A stretch of 64,000 nt of DNA. Origin: Brachionus manjavacas (lineage: Eukaryota > Rotifera > Eurotatoria > Ploima > Brachionidae). The stretch lies in assembly GCA_019054805.1 (NCBI GenBank), contig JAHQIY010000015.1, positions 194,001 through 258,000 of the forward strand, read 5' to 3'. Positions 31,859 to 42,208 of this stretch are shown one piece after another. The translations under genes and the position numbers were made by a program. Every line of letters begins with the position of its first letter. Positions within the stretch are counted from its first letter, which is position 1. The notes beneath the pieces are model-generated. The model ran no database searches, was not told the DNA's origin, and worked only from the letters and a program-made list of their open reading frames with translations.

Positions 31859-34800
31859 TTATAAATTTAACAAAAAAGTGATTACTTCCAAATTTTCTTG
31901 TTTCAATTTTTCATTTTCTTCTTTTAATTGCTCAATTATCTTTATTGCTTCTTCCAGATTCTAGTAAAAAACAAATAAAAAAAAAAAAAAAAAAATTATT
32001 CTAGAAATTTAATTTTACATTTATGTCATGCGAGTTTTTTTTCTCTACATTAGATGCTTCCTTTAAAATGTCTTGTCGCGACGAGCTTCGTTCCAATGCT
32101 TCAATAGGTATAAAGTCCGCATCCTCAAAATCTTTTTTTAACCACTCCGGCACATCGTCATTTGTCTCGTAGCCATCAAATATATTGAAATCTCTTTTTT
32201 GACATGTAGATTCATCACCACATTCATTATTTTCACCTGATTCGCTTTTTAGGCTCACTTTATCACTTGAATCCTTCATAAAATCTACATAGCTCACACT
32301 CTTGAATAACTTAGAGTCCAATTCTTTTTCGGCAATAATCACAGAATTCCAATTTCTGGAACACATTTCACTCACTAAATACAACGAGCCAAAAATAGGC
32401 TTTGGAAGACAAACTGTCCCGCTACTCGACGAAGAGCCATAGTCCAGACCCAAACGACCATCATTCCGGTTACCCCAAGAGAATATGTGCTTTTCGCTAG
32501 TAGAGCAGATAGAAAATGTGTCACCACAAGCTGCATGAGTGACAAAATGACCAGACAAAGGACCACACACTTGATTAGGGCCAGCTCTGGATTTCGTATC
32601 ACCTAGGCCCAATTGACCCTGACTATTGCTCCCGAATGTAAATAGCCTGCCGTATATGTCAATAAAAGCTGTGTGGTCGTGACCAGGACAAATTTTAGCA
32701 ATTTTATAGGATAGAAATTTTTTGACTAGTTTTGGTTTTAATTGTTGATAAAAAATGAGTGAATTTTCTTGTATATTCACATGGCTATTCGGATTTTTAA
32801 GTCCAATGGTATACTCATTTAGACAAAGCTTGTTGTGTTCATTATTTCCAAACGCCAAGACTCGTCCCTCTTTGGTCATAAGAAAAGAATAGTCCGAGCC
32901 AGCATAGACTTGTCTAAATTTATATTTGAAATCAAATTTAATTTCCTTTGGTTGTGCCTGATCATCCTCGTCACCGTGACCAAGTCTGCCATACTCGCCA
33001 CAGCCCCAAGTAAATATTCGATTGTCTTGCGTCAACGCAATCACGTGATAATCTCCACAAGCTATTGATTTAACAATTAGATGGTTATCATCGAAAAATG
33101 GAATTTTAGTCGGTGTGTACACTTGTTGTTCGTGGTCAAGACCAAGGCCTAAGCATCCGTACAAATTGGAGCCGAATGAGTAAACTTGGCCCTGATGAGT
33201 GAGACAACATGTTATTTCCTCTCCACAAGAAACCATTTCGACAAAAAGACCGGCCAAGCTTTCAACTTGCTTTGGTATTCGAGTAGTTCCGAAATTTTTA
33301 CCATGACCAAGTTTGGAGTATGAACCATAGTTGGGTCCGCCTTGACTTGCCGACCATGTGAACAGCTCTTTTTCGACTGTGACTACTGCGAAATGAGAGC
33401 GACCAAGTGAAACGCTCAAAGCAGCGCATTCTCTTTGAAATAAATCAATTCGTTTTGGTAAACGTGTGCCACCACCCCATGTGTATACCTCGCTTAATCT
33501 AGATGATACAACTTGAGTTGGTATTGATAGATTTTTTAGCAACTTTTTCGATTCAGAATCTAAATTTTCAATTTTTTCCCTAAATTGACACGAGTTGGAG
33601 TTAAAGATGCAACTTTGGAGAATTTCTTGAGCACTAGGTCTTTGTTCGGGATCCTTGGAGAAAATTTTCTTTATCATATCTTTCAATTCCGTAGAATAAT
33701 CGGCTTCAATGTCATTAATGTTACATTGACTGATTTTTAGAGCCAGTTTTAGTTGATTCTATTTAAAAAAAATAAATAAATTTTGTAAGCTTTATTATGT
33801 TTTAATTTTTTAGTCAAGCATTTTTTTGAAAATATTTTTTTTTAAAAATACTTTTTTTTTTTTAATTTGTATCCGTAAAAGAATATTTTGTATTTTTTTA
33901 GCTACAAGAAAAAAATCTCGATTTATGATTAATTACAGAATAGATAAGTATTAAACTTATATATAATTTTTTAAATCAATATTTAAAATGAATATTTAGA
34001 ACTTATCAAGAAAAGTTTAAAGATTGGAGTTTTGAATTTAATAATTTTTTTTCTGCAGACCTTTTTACTTATTTACACAAGAAATAACTCTGCATTAATT
34101 TTTTGAGGCTACTACCACAAAATAAAGATAAATCAATAGATAAAGCTTTTTTATTATCTATAATTTTTTTCAGATTAAATTTAAATTGCAATAATAAAAT
34201 TTTCAAGATGCAAAAATAGTTCATTCATTTTATCTATTTAAAAATTGAATTTTGTTCTCATACAAAAACAAAAGCTTAAATTTATTTTATAAATTTTGAA
34301 AATCCATTTTTTGAATTTATGAAAAATTATTATTATTTTAAATTTTAAAATATGAAAATATAAATTTTTAATAGAAATAAGTATGGATCTCAAGCAACAC
34401 ATTAAATGATTTTAAATATTAAATGCAGTGTTGATTTGATTATTTAAATTCATCATTTTTACGAAAATTTTTCTCAATTGTGGAACGAATTAAAGGTATT
34501 TATGAGGAATAGTGAATTATAAATTAAAAAGAATTTCTTTGGTCATTAGCTTCAGAAAATGTTAAATTCAAGAGGTGATCAAACCACTATTTTGAAAAAA
34601 AAAAATTTTTTTTTAGCCTTCGATTTTCAAATTTAATAGAATTTAAAAACACCAAATTTATTTTAAAATAAATGTACTAAGTTCTCGCGTTACAGTATTT
34701 TTTTTCAATTTTTTAGTAGAGAAAATAATCTTAATACATGCTTCAATTATTAACGAGATTTTTATGATTTAAACTGATCAATTTAATTAATTCTTAATTT

Positions 34801-35956
34801 TAAACATTTTGTCAGGTATGGAAAATTTACCAATAATTTGGCCGACTGAAAAGGAACTATTTTAAAGAAGCATTATTTTGATAGAAAACATCACCAAAAA
34901 ACATATTTCAAAGTAAATTCTATAAGCTGGTAACAAAATTGATCCAAATTTTTTTAAAGGAATTTTTTTTTCTAATTTGAAAGTTTAAAAGAGATATTTT
35001 ATAAAATAAACAACCTTTTTGATATAAAAATTAATTAATTTCTTTTACCAATAGATCCAAAAATAGAACTTTTTCCTGATTTATCTTTTATCATTATAAA
35101 TTTTCTAATTGAAACATTATGGATTGTTTCCTTGGCAGAAATCCTTCCAAAAATAGTTAATAATTGTATTTGCTGCAAATATTTTGAATTTAAAATTTAC
35201 TGGGAAACAAGATAGAAAAGCAGGAAAAGCAGTTTTTTATCTAATTCTTACTGTGGCATCAAAAACTCTACTCAAAGTCATCATCTCGTAGACCACACAT
35301 CCCAGAGCCCAAATATCTGATTTGTAGCTGTACTTTTTACCTTCCACTATTTCTGGGCTTAAATAAAACGGTGTGCCGACCAACTTTAAAATAAAATTCA
35401 CTTAAATAAATGCATTATTAAGATAATTACTAACTGTTTGAAGGTAGGCATTTTTTTGGTCGAGTATTTTGGCTATTCCGAAATCGCCCAATTTCAAAAG
35501 ATCAGAATGCATAAAAAATATGTTGAGAGTTTTGATATCGCGGTGCATTATTCCTAAGTCGTGTATGTAATCAACAGCACTTGTCAATTGGTACATGTAC
35601 CAAAGAACGGTCTGTTCAACCATGATTTCATTAGATTTTTTTTTTTGCTTTATCTTTGCAGCCAATGTTCCTGCTTTGGCATACTCGAGTTCGATGTACA
35701 AAATTTCGTCCTCAATAAAATGTTTATAATAGGAAATGATGTTTGGATGATCGAGCATGGATAAAATTTCGACCTCGGAAAAAGCCTCTTGACGAAATTT
35801 AGCCTCAAGTCTTTTCAGAGCGATCTCCTTCCAAACGATCAGTGAATTGTCCGATAATTTTCGATAAAGGTTAACCTTACCGAAGGAGCCTTCGCCCAAA
35901 AATTTAACATACACATACGTCTCGTCTGATTGCTCATACAAATCAGATTCTTCCAT
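31859..35956 (-). CDS. NEK9: NEK9-type kinase with RCC1 repeats
   Basis: Four exons (35956-35435, 35383-35252, 33758-32019, 31960-31859) join in frame to 831 residues. The N-terminal kinase has the loop GEGSFGKV, the lysine in [19 protein letters not shown], the magnesium motif LGDFGIAK and the activation segment [11 protein letters not shown]. It ends with [12 protein letters not shown]. Next come RCC1 propeller repeats ([25 protein letters not shown] and others), then the tail [15 protein letters not shown], which matches the NEK9 tail. The last exon is a short heptad coiled coil ([16 protein letters not shown]), the dimerisation segment of NEK9. NEK9 activates NEK6/7 in mitotic spindle assembly. 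NEK8 is excluded by the tail and coiled coil. Intron 2 is 1.5 kb with no recognised feature; the others are about 50-60 bp. The exon 1 donor is GTTAGT. Confidence 0.93.
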
Positions 35957-36233
35957 TATATAATAATATTATTAATCCAATTTTATTTAAATTAAAATTT
36001 TATTTTATGCAATAAATTTTTATTAGTCAGTTACCTTGGCAATCAAAATACTACTAAATTAATTATTAAAATTTTCAAAAACAAAAAATAGTCAAGATAT
36101 TTTTGATTTTTTTTTTTCAGTTTTACCTCAATTTGTATTTTTTAATGATCGGAAAAATTTCAAAATATAAAATCATATCATAAAATTTAAAGTGAATTTT
36201 TTTGAGCTTGTTTTTGGGGAAATTATTCAGATT
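35957..36233. other. NEK9 upstream region
   Basis: Short AT-rich region upstream of NEK9 (minus strand), ending at the SINE target duplication. No promoter motif stands out. Confidence 0.4.
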
Positions 36234-36551
36234 GCTTTTTGGCAATAATAATAATATAATAATTGTGCCTTTTCTATCCTAGTGGATAATGGAGAGGCGC
36301 TCATCTCCTTTTCAAGTACCATTTTTAGCAACGGCTTCGAACCGACACAGAGGCCACTGCATCATCTACACCGCAATTATTACCCAGTTGAAACTGGTCC
36401 CTCTATTTTTTACGATGAAAGAGATTTAAACATTCGCCCCGTGTTGCAGAGATATTTTGAAGATTTTTTCACCCCTAGCGGGTTTGAACCCTCGATCTTC
36501 TGCTCGCATGACTAACACGCAAACCAAGAGCCCGTATAGCTTTTTGGCAAT
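36234..36551 (-). mobile_element. tRNA-derived SINE with 13-bp target duplications
   Basis: The perfect 13-bp direct repeat GCTTTTTGGCAAT at 36234-36246 and 36539-36551 flanks a 292-bp element. Read on the minus strand from 36538, the head resembles a tRNA: an A-box-like region around TGGTTTGCGTGTTAG, then the B box GGTTCAAACCC. A unique body follows, and the tail is (ATT)n next to the other repeat copy. This is the structure of a SINE transcribed by RNA polymerase III and inserted by LINE machinery. A plus-strand open frame across it (36282-36515) is incidental. Confidence 0.87.
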
Positions 36552-36673
36552 GCAAGGAGTAAATGTCTTTCTAACAAAAAAAACAGAACTGGTTGATCAG
36601 CTGTGATGGAAGATGCTACTAAAATTTTCTTGATATATATTCTTTCCATTAGTCAAAGATGAAAATTTAATGA

Positions 36674-36895
36674 TTAAATCAATAATTTTTTAATGCCTCG
36701 CTTGGGTTTCTGATCCGTCAGAGTTGAGTGGTTTTTGATCAATCTTCGGTGGTTGATTTGCTTGACTGTTGTACGATCGAAAGAGGGGACACTTTTCGAT
36801 GCCTTTTTTGTATGCTTTCCAATATACGGAAAAACTAGACTACTTTGTGCTTGAGTTTGTAAACCTTGTGACCAAGTCTTTCGCAAAATCTAAAT
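36674..36895 (-). other. Coding-like orphan exon
   Basis: A minus-strand frame with unusually high GC for the region follows an acceptor-like TTTAATTTAG at about 36896-36905. It encodes about 73 basic residues (RKTWSQGLQTQ, VPSFDRTTVKQINHRR, HSTLTDQKPKRGIKK) up to a stop at 36674. No upstream exon with a start was found in the following 800 bp. It could be the last exon of an unlocated gene, a gene fragment or a transposon piece. Function unknown. Confidence 0.3.
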
Positions 36896-36905
36896 TAAAT
36901 CTTAG

Positions 36906-37742
36906 AAAGAAAATGAATAACTAAGTTTAGTTTTTTTATTATTTAAAATAAAATTAATAAATATACGAAAATTACAAAGTTATAAGAGTTTTTTTATTTA
37001 CTTTTTCTAAAAATAACTTCAAGAATTAAATTTATTAAAATTTTATTTTTTATTTTTTTTATTGAAAGTACATCTTTACAATTCTAAAAGCAGATCGATT
37101 TCAAAAATGGGCCAGTTTTTGATAGTTAAGTTTACTGAAGTTATTAGATGGTACAGGAGGAAAAACTTCGGTTTACATACAATCTTTCTACAAATATTTT
37201 CCCAAATAAATTCTGAAATACTAATCCGGATCGAAAAAATTTTATATCAATTTTGGGAAAATAATGAAAATTAATATCATATATTTTCGCTAATTATCTT
37301 ATTACGTTAATTAACTTTTATATTTTTTTAACTTAAATTATAAAAATAAGTCAGAGCAATTTGAAGAATTTGAAAATCTTTTATGAATAGTCAACTGATC
37401 AAAAGATAAAAGAATTTAAAACAGATATAGAAGATAAATTCTTTATTATTAAAGAGAAATATTTAGACGTTGGCTGTAAAAGAAAACTTGTGGTTAAATC
37501 AACCTTTAAATGGACCAAGAAAAATTTATCAGAGTAGAATTAAACCTAAAAAAAATATTTAATGATTTAAAATATAAAACAAAAGATTTAATTTAAAAAA
37601 TACTAGCTAAATCATTTTTAAAAAATAATGATATTCAACAGAACTTTAATAGAAAGTATGTTTAATTGAAAAAAATAAGTTTCAGGTTACATTTTTTTTA
37701 AGGTTTTAAATTAAGACTTAAAATGCAAATTATTGATAATAG
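36906..37742. other. Region with possible eroded coding sequence
   Basis: Mostly AT-rich. A plus-strand open stretch at 37050-37274 (includes EVIRWYRRKNFGL and SEILIRIEKILYQFW) has a coding-like look but no ATG context, family match or splice partner that I could see. A second weakly coding-like patch lies at 37350-37540. It may be transposon debris. Confidence 0.25.
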
Positions 37743-38530
37743 TTAATTTTGCTGACAAACTGTTTTTCGATCAGAATTTCTATTTAAATCATTTATTATT
37801 TCAAAATGAATTTCTAAAACATCTTCTCTTAAGATTTTGTTATTTCCATCTGAATTATTTGGCTCGACATTTGTTAAAAACCAAACTTTAGATCCATCAG
37901 GCCACACAAAAGGTTCTCCTACATAGCTGATTTCTGAATCAACCCAAGAACTTTCTGCTGTAAAAAAACCTCTCTCTGAAATACTCTTTGGCGTCCATAA
38001 ACTTGAATTCAATATGGTGCAGTATGATTTGGCTGATTCGAAATTTAAATTTAAATGGAAGTGGTAGCAATTGAATGGGTACTGATTGACAGTTGTAAAA
38101 TTTTCTCTACATGGTAAACAAGGTTCTGTTTCATTCAATCTGAAATGACCTGATGAACAGACAAGGTGAACTAGCACAATGGCTAAATTTAAAAAATTTG
38201 AAATTTGAAATAAAGTATTAACATTTACTTAATTATTATTTTTTTTTGATAAACTACATCAAAAATGCTATCTTGAAGTCTACTCAGAGCGAATTCAGTG
38301 TGTAGACTGCAATATCCATTATTGTACACCACAAATTCACAAAATTCATTTTTTAAACATTGATTCAAACAAACTGTTTTGCTAAGTTCAATAATATCAG
38401 TTTTAGGTACCAAACTATAGTTTTTAAATGGAACATTTTTTTTCTCTATCAACATAAATTGACCAATATAACTTGGCTGAAAGCATTTCAATAACACAAA
38501 AAAAGTTAAAATTCGAAATTTGTTAATCAT
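37743..38530 (-). pseudogene. Paralogue of PAN-EGF-lectin gene, EGF exon deleted and frame broken
   Basis: Exon 1 (38530-38229) encodes a signal peptide (MINKFRILTFFVLLKCF) and a PAN-like domain very like the gene at 30425 (CLKNEFCEFVVYNNGYCSLH). The second exon begins at 38182 after the expected acceptor TTTAG and starts with the EGF residues HCASSPC. The rest of the EGF domain and the following intron are missing, so that SSPC is fused directly to the lectin segment at CSSGHFRLNE. With the natural donor and acceptor the lectin frame is off by one and meets a TGA after 17 codons, although the lectin frame itself stays open down to 37743. It may be a recent pseudogene, or it may make only a truncated PAN protein: exon 1 read through the intron ends at 38225. 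Confidence 0.72.
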
Positions 38531-39265
38531 TTGGAGATTTTAAAGTATAATTTTCAACAAGAGTTGATTAAATACATCAAGTCAAAATAAAATCTTAAGT
38601 TTTTCAACTTTAATTAATTGATTATTTTCCTTTATTTTATTTTTTTTATTATTAGAAAATATAAAAAAGGAAATTGTTTTAAAAGAATTTTCTTCTTTTT
38701 TAAAACAAGTTAATTGTTCACAGACAAATCAAGCTTTTTAAAATTTTTGATTATGAAATTTCAATATTGATTTCTAATATTTTCTAATTAAAAATTGCAA
38801 AAAAAAGGTTTATGCATCAAAGTAATTTATATTTAGCATTTTTATTTAATATCAAAATATAAAATAAATAATTTGCAAAAATTTCTTTAAATTTTTTAAA
38901 ATTTTGTAATTTTTATGATAGAGTAAAAATAGTATTTTTGTTTTGAAAAAAAAATTAATCAATTATTAACTTTTTTGTACTATTTCAAAAATTAAATCCA
39001 AACTTAGATGAAATTTTCAACATTATTTATTTTCAATGATTAAATTTTTTTTTTAAAAAATTTTTATTTCAATTTTTAATTATTGAAAATTTAAAGAATC
39101 CATTTTGTTTGTTATTTTGATAATTTTCAATAATTGCTAGCTTGATAGTAAATTTCTACCTTTTTCACAATTTTTCTAGGTAAAATTTGAATAAAAAATT
39201 CTTTTCTAAAATCTAAATTAACAAAGTTGATTTAAATGAAAAAAAAATCACATTCAATATTAAAA
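38531..39265. other. Intergenic region
   Basis: About 730 bp of AT-rich DNA between two minus-strand loci. Nothing recognised. Confidence 0.5.
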
Positions 39266-40438
39266 TTAATTAACCATTTCTCTAAATTCATCATAATCAA
39301 TAACTCCATCGCCATTTGAGTCAATTGAATTGAAATAAGCTCTCAATTCTGAATCAGTGATTAGCTTTTCATTGCCAGCATCCAAATCATCAGCAATCTC
39401 TTTTGCATGCTCGACTGAAATTAAATCATCCAAATTGGACGAGGTTATTAGGCCATGGTCTCCGGGCGAAATAGTCACTGATCTTATTCCCAAATTGCTC
39501 AACAAAGATCTGTATTCACCAAGACCGACTCTTTCCAAGTCGATCAATCTCAACGCTTCCAGATCGCCTTCCAAATCTGGCAAACCAACATCAATGTGAC
39601 TGTTTGTTTCGACCAAACTGTCCGGAGCTCCAATGCTTTTTACTTTTCTCAAAAATTCATCATGTCTTAGCAAATCGTGGCCATGACGTCGCACATAATC
39701 TTCTGGGTCGGCTCTTTCGACTCCTAATTTTTTGTAATTACGGTTTACCTCTACTTCCGGTGCGTCCCATTGAATTATCAAATTTCTCGGATTTGGAAGT
39801 ACACAATCTGCTTCAGCTTTTTGGAAAATAACTCTTCGCTTTTGTTTTTTGAATGGTAGCCATTTTTCTATGAAAATTTGCTGTGGTTTTGGTGGAATTG
39901 GTGGAAGTCTTTCTATGACTACTTTTCTTGCCGGTGGTGGAAGAACTTTGCCAGGAACTAGAACTAGCTGTTCGCCGATTCTGGACGGAGCTTGAGGTGG
40001 CACTTCGCGGATCACTAAAGGAGCAGGGTTGACTGGCCTGGGGGGAGCTTGACGCACAATAAGAGGTGGAGCAGGCGCGATTTGTCGGTTGGGCAACTGT
40101 CGAATGACAATATCACCTGGCTTTTGCACCTCTGGTGGCTCCAAATATCTAACAGCAACATCTTGCGTATACCTGATCTTATCGGCTGGCTTCTTTCGGA
40201 TTATTTCTGGGTTCGAGTCATTGTTCAGTTTGTATTGATCTAAGGGAATTGGTGGCAAGAATTTACAGTTGCCGGTGCTGCGTGAAATGTTTTCTACTTC
40301 GACCGGAATATTGGTCGAATAGTCAGTTGGGTGGTTGTGGCTTATTTGGACAGGAATTGAGCGAATTGTGCTTCTTCTGGCCGAATCATCCACGATCGAG
40401 TTCAACCTCGGACTGTATCTAAAGGATTGGTTGTACAT
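39266..40438 (-). CDS. Proline-rich EF-hand protein
   Basis: Single-exon gene of 390 residues, clear ATG and stop. Residues 1-95 are Ser/Asn/Arg-rich. Residues about 95-200 are a Pro/Val/Ile-rich repeat region with a recurring pattern like PAPPLIVRQ, PAPLVIRE, PPARKVVIE. It recalls extended or cytoskeletal (articulin/alveolin-like) repeats, but I cannot place it in those families. The middle has a conserved-looking ADPEDYVRRHGHDLLRH. One canonical EF-hand closes the protein, loop DSNGDGVIDYDE preceded by the helix ELRAYFNSI, so calcium binding is likely. There is no signal peptide or membrane segment. The location may be cytoskeletal or cortical, by inference only. Confidence 0.78.
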   Translation of the reverse strand: MYNQSFRYSPRLNSIVDDSARRSTIRSIPVQISHNHPTDYSTNIPVEVENISRSTGNCKFLPPIPLDQYKLNNDSNPEIIRKKPADKIRYTQDVAVRYLEPPEVQKPGDIVIRQLPNRQIAPAPPLIVRQAPPRPVNPAPLVIREVPPQAPSRIGEQLVLVPGKVLPPPARKVVIERLPPIPPKPQQIFIEKWLPFKKQKRRVIFQKAEADCVLPNPRNLIIQWDAPEVEVNRNYKKLGVERADPEDYVRRHGHDLLRHDEFLRKVKSIGAPDSLVETNSHIDVGLPDLEGDLEALRLIDLERVGLGEYRSLLSNLGIRSVTISPGDHGLITSSNLDDLISVEHAKEIADDLDAGNEKLITDSELRAYFNSIDSNGDGVIDYDEFREMVN

Positions 40439-42208
40439 GAGTGAAAATGTCTGAGCTTAAAAATTATTTAAGGCCCTAATTTTATATGAAGCGAAAGAAT
40501 GTGAGCTAAATTTATGGAATTTTAATACATAAAAATGAAAAATGTAAAATTTAATTTAAAAAAAGTTTTATTAAATTTAAATTAAAGGTTAATAATTGAT
40601 GTTTACAAAAAGGTAAATAGATAGAATGCTTGATATGAATCGAAAAGAAAATTAAATTAATTTTTTGATGCTCAGATTGCTAAATTTGATGAGCATAATT
40701 AGTTTTTTTGGAATAATAAAAGCCAGGTGCACTAATGGTTCTGTGATTCATGTGTCACAATAGTTATCTTTTCAATTATTTTTCTTTATTCTAGCATGTA
40801 AATTTATTTTAATCAAAGTCAAAAATAGGCACCAAATAAAACATCTTTGGAAGGAAAATTGAAATTTTAAATATTTTATTAGTAAAGAAAATTCGAATTA
40901 TATACATTTAAGTCTTTATCGCGATATTAAAAATGGTTTAGCTTGATTTGAATACTTGGTACAGTCTTAATAAATTCTCGATTGATATTTGCACATTTTT
41001 GACAGACAGTAGATCAGCAAAATTTTCACATTCTTAAAAAAATTGATTATCAATTGAAAAAAAATTATTAAGAAACAGAATTAAGAAAAAATTAATAAAA
41101 GAGGCTCATTAAAAACAATTATTATCAATTTTCTAGCTGTGATTACAAATTTCAAATCTTTTTGTTTTTTAATTGAAATATTAAAACTCAAAATCATTAA
41201 ATCAGATTTTTTAAGATAAACTATTAATAAATTTTAAATCGTTTTTTTCTGTATTTATTTAAAATAAATGTCCAAACGAATGCTCAATTTTCCAGACTCA
41301 TTATACTCTTTAATCCATTTTGAAATAGTTTAGATAAATAGAATTTAAAATTTATTCTAATTTGGTATTTAAATTTAAAGATAAAAATTTGCTTCATTTT
41401 TACATAATAACATCATCTAATACTCACCATTCAGTGGAAAAAATTGAATCCAAAGTGAGTTAACTAATTTTTAAGTTTTTTTTATTTTACAATGCAGAAT
41501 TTCAACTTTCAAAAGTAGCACTTCTAAGAATTGGTTATGTATAGCTTGACCTCATCAATATAAATGTATAAATTTAAGCATTTTAGAATCAGCTTCTACC
41601 ATTCTTAATGAACAACAAAACATTTATTCAATATGCCGACAAAAGAAAAATCGATTGTTAATTATTGTAATATTTTTTAGTAATCTAGATTGTCAAAGGA
41701 ATAAATGGAGAGGTTTTTTTAATTTTACAAAATTTGATTCCGAAGATCTGGACACTGAGTCAAAGGATACAAAGGAAAATTTTGAACAAATATTTCTAAT
41801 TAATTTCATTTGAAAAAATAAATCAGCTTAAAATGGTGATTTTCAAAAATTTTCAATTTATTAAAACAGAGGTAACTTTAAATTATTAAATTAAATTAAA
41901 AAGAACGCAATGAAAAACAAAAACAAGAAACAATTTAAAAAAGATCATTAAGATAAAAATAATTAATGAATCAAAATGAATTTAAGAAAAAAAGAAACAA
42001 TTTAAACAAAGTAAATTAGTAAGGGTTAATTTTAAAGCGTAACAAATTCAGAAAAATAATACCCCGTAATTTTGAACAAAATAAAATATTTCTTCAAGAC
42101 TATTTAATTAAACAGGTGACTTAATTTTGTATGACATTTTAAAAAATTGAGATAAAATTTAATCTAATGATTCTTGAGTTAAAATATTTTAATAAAGCAT
42201 TTGGGAAA
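40439..42208. other. Intergenic region upstream of the EF-hand gene / ANAPC1 3' flank
   Basis: About 1.8 kb, AT-rich. A short plus-strand stretch at about 41690-41805 reads GINGEVFLILQNL then RIQRKIL, faintly like a SAM-type domain, but it has no start or splice partner. Nothing else stands out. Confidence 0.4.

Noticed and set aside
36282..36515. Plus-strand frame of 77 codons
   Set aside because: It lies inside the SINE, antisense to it, and shows no family or splice sites.
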